A stretch of DNA of 64,000 bases from an uncultured Burkholderiales bacterium. Its GTDB lineage: Bacteria > Pseudomonadota > Gammaproteobacteria > Burkholderiales > Burkholderiaceae. The translations under genes were made by a program, and so were the position numbers. Within the stretch, counting starts at the first letter, position 1. Each line of letters starts with the position of its first letter. This document shows, one piece after another, positions 62,559 through 64,000 of this stretch. The stretch lies in assembly GCA_946480465.1 (NCBI GenBank), contig CAMLJY010000007.1, forward strand, positions 62,001-126,000, in the 5' to 3' direction. Under the pieces are notes generated by a model, which saw only the letters and a program-made list of their open reading frames with translations, searched no databases and was not told the DNA's origin.

Positions 62559-62587
62559 CGGCCCCATGGTGCGCTGCCACGGGGCCG
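62559..62587 (-). terminator. Intrinsic terminator-like hairpin after nifK
   Basis: CGGCCCC (62559-62565) and GGGGCCG (62581-62587) pair perfectly, and inside them TGG (62567-62569) pairs with CCA (62577-62579). On the minus strand the hairpin is followed by TCTTGTTCTT, a T-rich tail. It lies 37 bp after the nifK stop, so most nifHDK transcripts may end here. Confidence 0.6.
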
Positions 62588-62623
62588 AATCCGACCCCGG
62601 GCTGCGCCCGCTCCGAGAGGCGA

Positions 62624-64000
62624 TCAGCGGATGATGTCGAACGAGTAATCGGTCTTCGCCGGGACGATCGTATTGGCGTCCAGCGTCTCGAAGAACTCGT
62701 CCAGCAGCATGATCAGCGTGCGCAGTCCGCCGTCGTAGCCCCAGATCGGATAGCGGTGGTAATGGTGGCGGTCGAAGATCGGGAACACCATGCGGATCAG
62801 CGGCGTGCCGGTGTCGCGCTCCAGGTACTTGCCGTAGGTGTTGCCGATCAGGAAGTCCACCGGCTCGGTGTTCAGCAGCGAGCGCATGTGCCACAGGTCG
62901 CGCTTGGGGTAGACCTGGCAGCCATTGCCATAGGGCGAGGCATCGAAGGCCATCTGCACCTTGGCCGCCCAGTCCTCGTTGCCGTTGGTGGCCAGCACGT
63001 GCACCGGCTCGGCGCCCAGCTCGAGCAGGAAGTGCGTGAGGCCCAGCATCATGTCCGGGTCGCCGTACAGCGCGTAGCGCTTGCCGTGCAGGTGGGCCTG
63101 GCTGTCGGCCATCGCGTCGACGAGCTGGCCGCGTTCCTTCTCGAGCTGCGCGGGCACCGGCTTGCCGGTCAGGCGCGACAGCGCCATCAGGAACGCATCG
63201 GTGCCGGCCACGCCGATGGGGCTGTTGAGCACCACCACCTCCTGGCCCTTCTCGCGCAGGTACTTGATGGTCTTCTCGCAGCAGTACTCCTGGAAGACGA
63301 TGGTCGCCTTGGCGTTCAGCGCGCGCTCCACCTCTTCCTTGGTGGTGCCGCCCTCGTACATGCGGAACTCGCCGTCGGTGGGGGTGTTCCACACCTCCGA
63401 TGGATCGCACAGCACCGTGTAGTCGGCGCCGAAGAGGTCGAAGATGCGGCGGATCTCCTTCATGTTGCCGACGACGAAGCCGTCGAAGCCGCCAATGAAG
63501 TTGATGCTCTCGTTCGCTTCGCGCGTGAGCGCTGGGGCGGTCCCGGACTTGCCGTCCCAGAAGTGCTGCAGCACGCCCAGCAGCGCGTTGTCGTAGCCCG
63601 TCACGTGGCTGCCGACGAAGGCCGGCGTGTGCGCGAAAGGCACGTCGAACTCGGCGGGCACGCTGCCCTTTTCCTTGGCCGACTTGATGAACGCATTGAG
63701 GTCGTCGCCGATCACTTCCGCCATGCAGGTGGTCGACACCGCGATCATCTCGGGCTTGTACAGGTTGTAGGTGTTGGCCAGGCCATCGATCATGTTGTTC
63801 AGGCCGCCGAACACCGCCGCGTCTTCCGTCATCGACGAGCTGACGCAGGAGGTGGGCTCCTTGAAATGGCGCGAGAAGTGCGAGCGGTAATAGGCCACGC
63901 ATCCCTGCGAGCCGTGCACGAAGCTCATCGTCTTCGCGAAGCCATTGGCCACGAACACCGCGCCCAGCGGCTGGCAGGCCTTGGCCGGGTTCACGGTCAG
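62624..64000 (-). CDS. nifK: Nitrogenase molybdenum-iron protein beta chain (5' end outside window)
   Basis: The last 458 codons of nifK; the frame is open to the window edge ([14 protein letters not shown]). The three P-cluster cysteines are present in their motifs: [24 protein letters not shown] and [14 protein letters not shown]. The serine in [11 protein letters not shown] corresponds to the P-cluster serine of Azotobacter NifK. Conserved C-terminal features are [19 protein letters not shown] and the end in YSFDIIR. It forms the alpha2-beta2 MoFe protein with NifD and reduces N2 using electrons from NifH. Presence of intact ligands indicates a functional Mo nitrogenase. nifH and nifD are expected upstream, outside the window. 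Confidence 0.97.
   Translation of the reverse strand: MTVNPAKACQPLGAVFVANGFAKTMSFVHGSQGCVAYYRSHFSRHFKEPTSCVSSSMTEDAAVFGGLNNMIDGLANTYNLYKPEMIAVSTTCMAEVIGDDLNAFIKSAKEKGSVPAEFDVPFAHTPAFVGSHVTGYDNALLGVLQHFWDGKSGTAPALTREANESINFIGGFDGFVVGNMKEIRRIFDLFGADYTVLCDPSEVWNTPTDGEFRMYEGGTTKEEVERALNAKATIVFQEYCCEKTIKYLREKGQEVVVLNSPIGVAGTDAFLMALSRLTGKPVPAQLEKERGQLVDAMADSQAHLHGKRYALYGDPDMMLGLTHFLLELGAEPVHVLATNGNEDWAAKVQMAFDASPYGNGCQVYPKRDLWHMRSLLNTEPVDFLIGNTYGKYLERDTGTPLIRMVFPIFDRHHYHRYPIWGYDGGLRTLIMLLDEFFETLDANTIVPAKTDYSFDIIR

Overview
The window comes from a high-GC (roughly two-thirds G+C by eye) Gram-negative bacterium. Trimeric porins, Bug-type tricarboxylate receptors, many LysR regulators, a Comamonadaceae-style palindromic intergenic repeat and a nif locus together point to a nitrogen-fixing betaproteobacterium of the order Burkholderiales. 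The species cannot be named from the sequence alone.

Region 1 (about 1-42,550) is a large catabolic and uptake cluster for an aromatic compound. It opens with a partial Gfo/Idh/MocA oxidoreductase, a CocE/NonD hydrolase, a Bug receptor with a divergent LysR gene, a three-gene flavoreductase/membrane-protein set and an FAH-family hydrolase. Next is a porin-LivJ-LivH-LivM-LivG-LivF uptake module with two extra binding proteins. A minus-strand operon (19,491 down to 14,296) carries the oxalocrotonate branch of meta-cleavage: semialdehyde dehydrogenase, tautomerase, decarboxylase and hydratase. The divergent plus-strand operon (20,766-29,058) carries an extradiol dioxygenase, an iron-sulfur flavoreductase, a VOC protein, an FAH hydrolase, acetaldehyde dehydrogenase, hydroxy-oxovalerate aldolase, a class II aldolase-fold protein with no zinc ligands, a SnoaL-like protein, a class D flavin monooxygenase and a GlcG/HbpS-like protein. 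A flavin reductase, a third LysR, and a DUF5519/ABM/membrane-anchored flavin monooxygenase/WrbA module follow. A second, paralogous porin-LivJHMGF module closes the region. The lower pathway is complete, so a catechol-type ring would be cleaved and carried to pyruvate and acetyl-CoA. The growth substrate is unknown, and no Rieske oxygenase large subunit is present.

Region 2 (about 43,140-60,470) is an iron-uptake island bounded by two direct copies of a 0.4-0.5 kb repeat. It holds four TonB-dependent receptors (one with three frameshifts, one lacking its 5' end), a fecR remnant, a frameshifted hmuS, a DUF3649-PepSY-DUF3325 operon, a DUF4198 protein, a VapBC toxin-antitoxin pair and two clear Fur boxes. 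Much of it looks decayed.

Region 3 (about 61,170-64,000) is the end of a nitrogenase operon on the minus strand: the 3' part of nifK, a terminator hairpin, two short unrecognised genes and hscB.

The most interesting leads are a shared ATTC-N7-GAAT LysR-type operator in the catabolic cluster, the paired porin-ABC modules, the membrane-tethered monooxygenase/quinone reductase module, the zinc-ligand-free class II aldolase homologue, the repeat-bounded decaying iron island, and the unknown genes between nifK and hscB.
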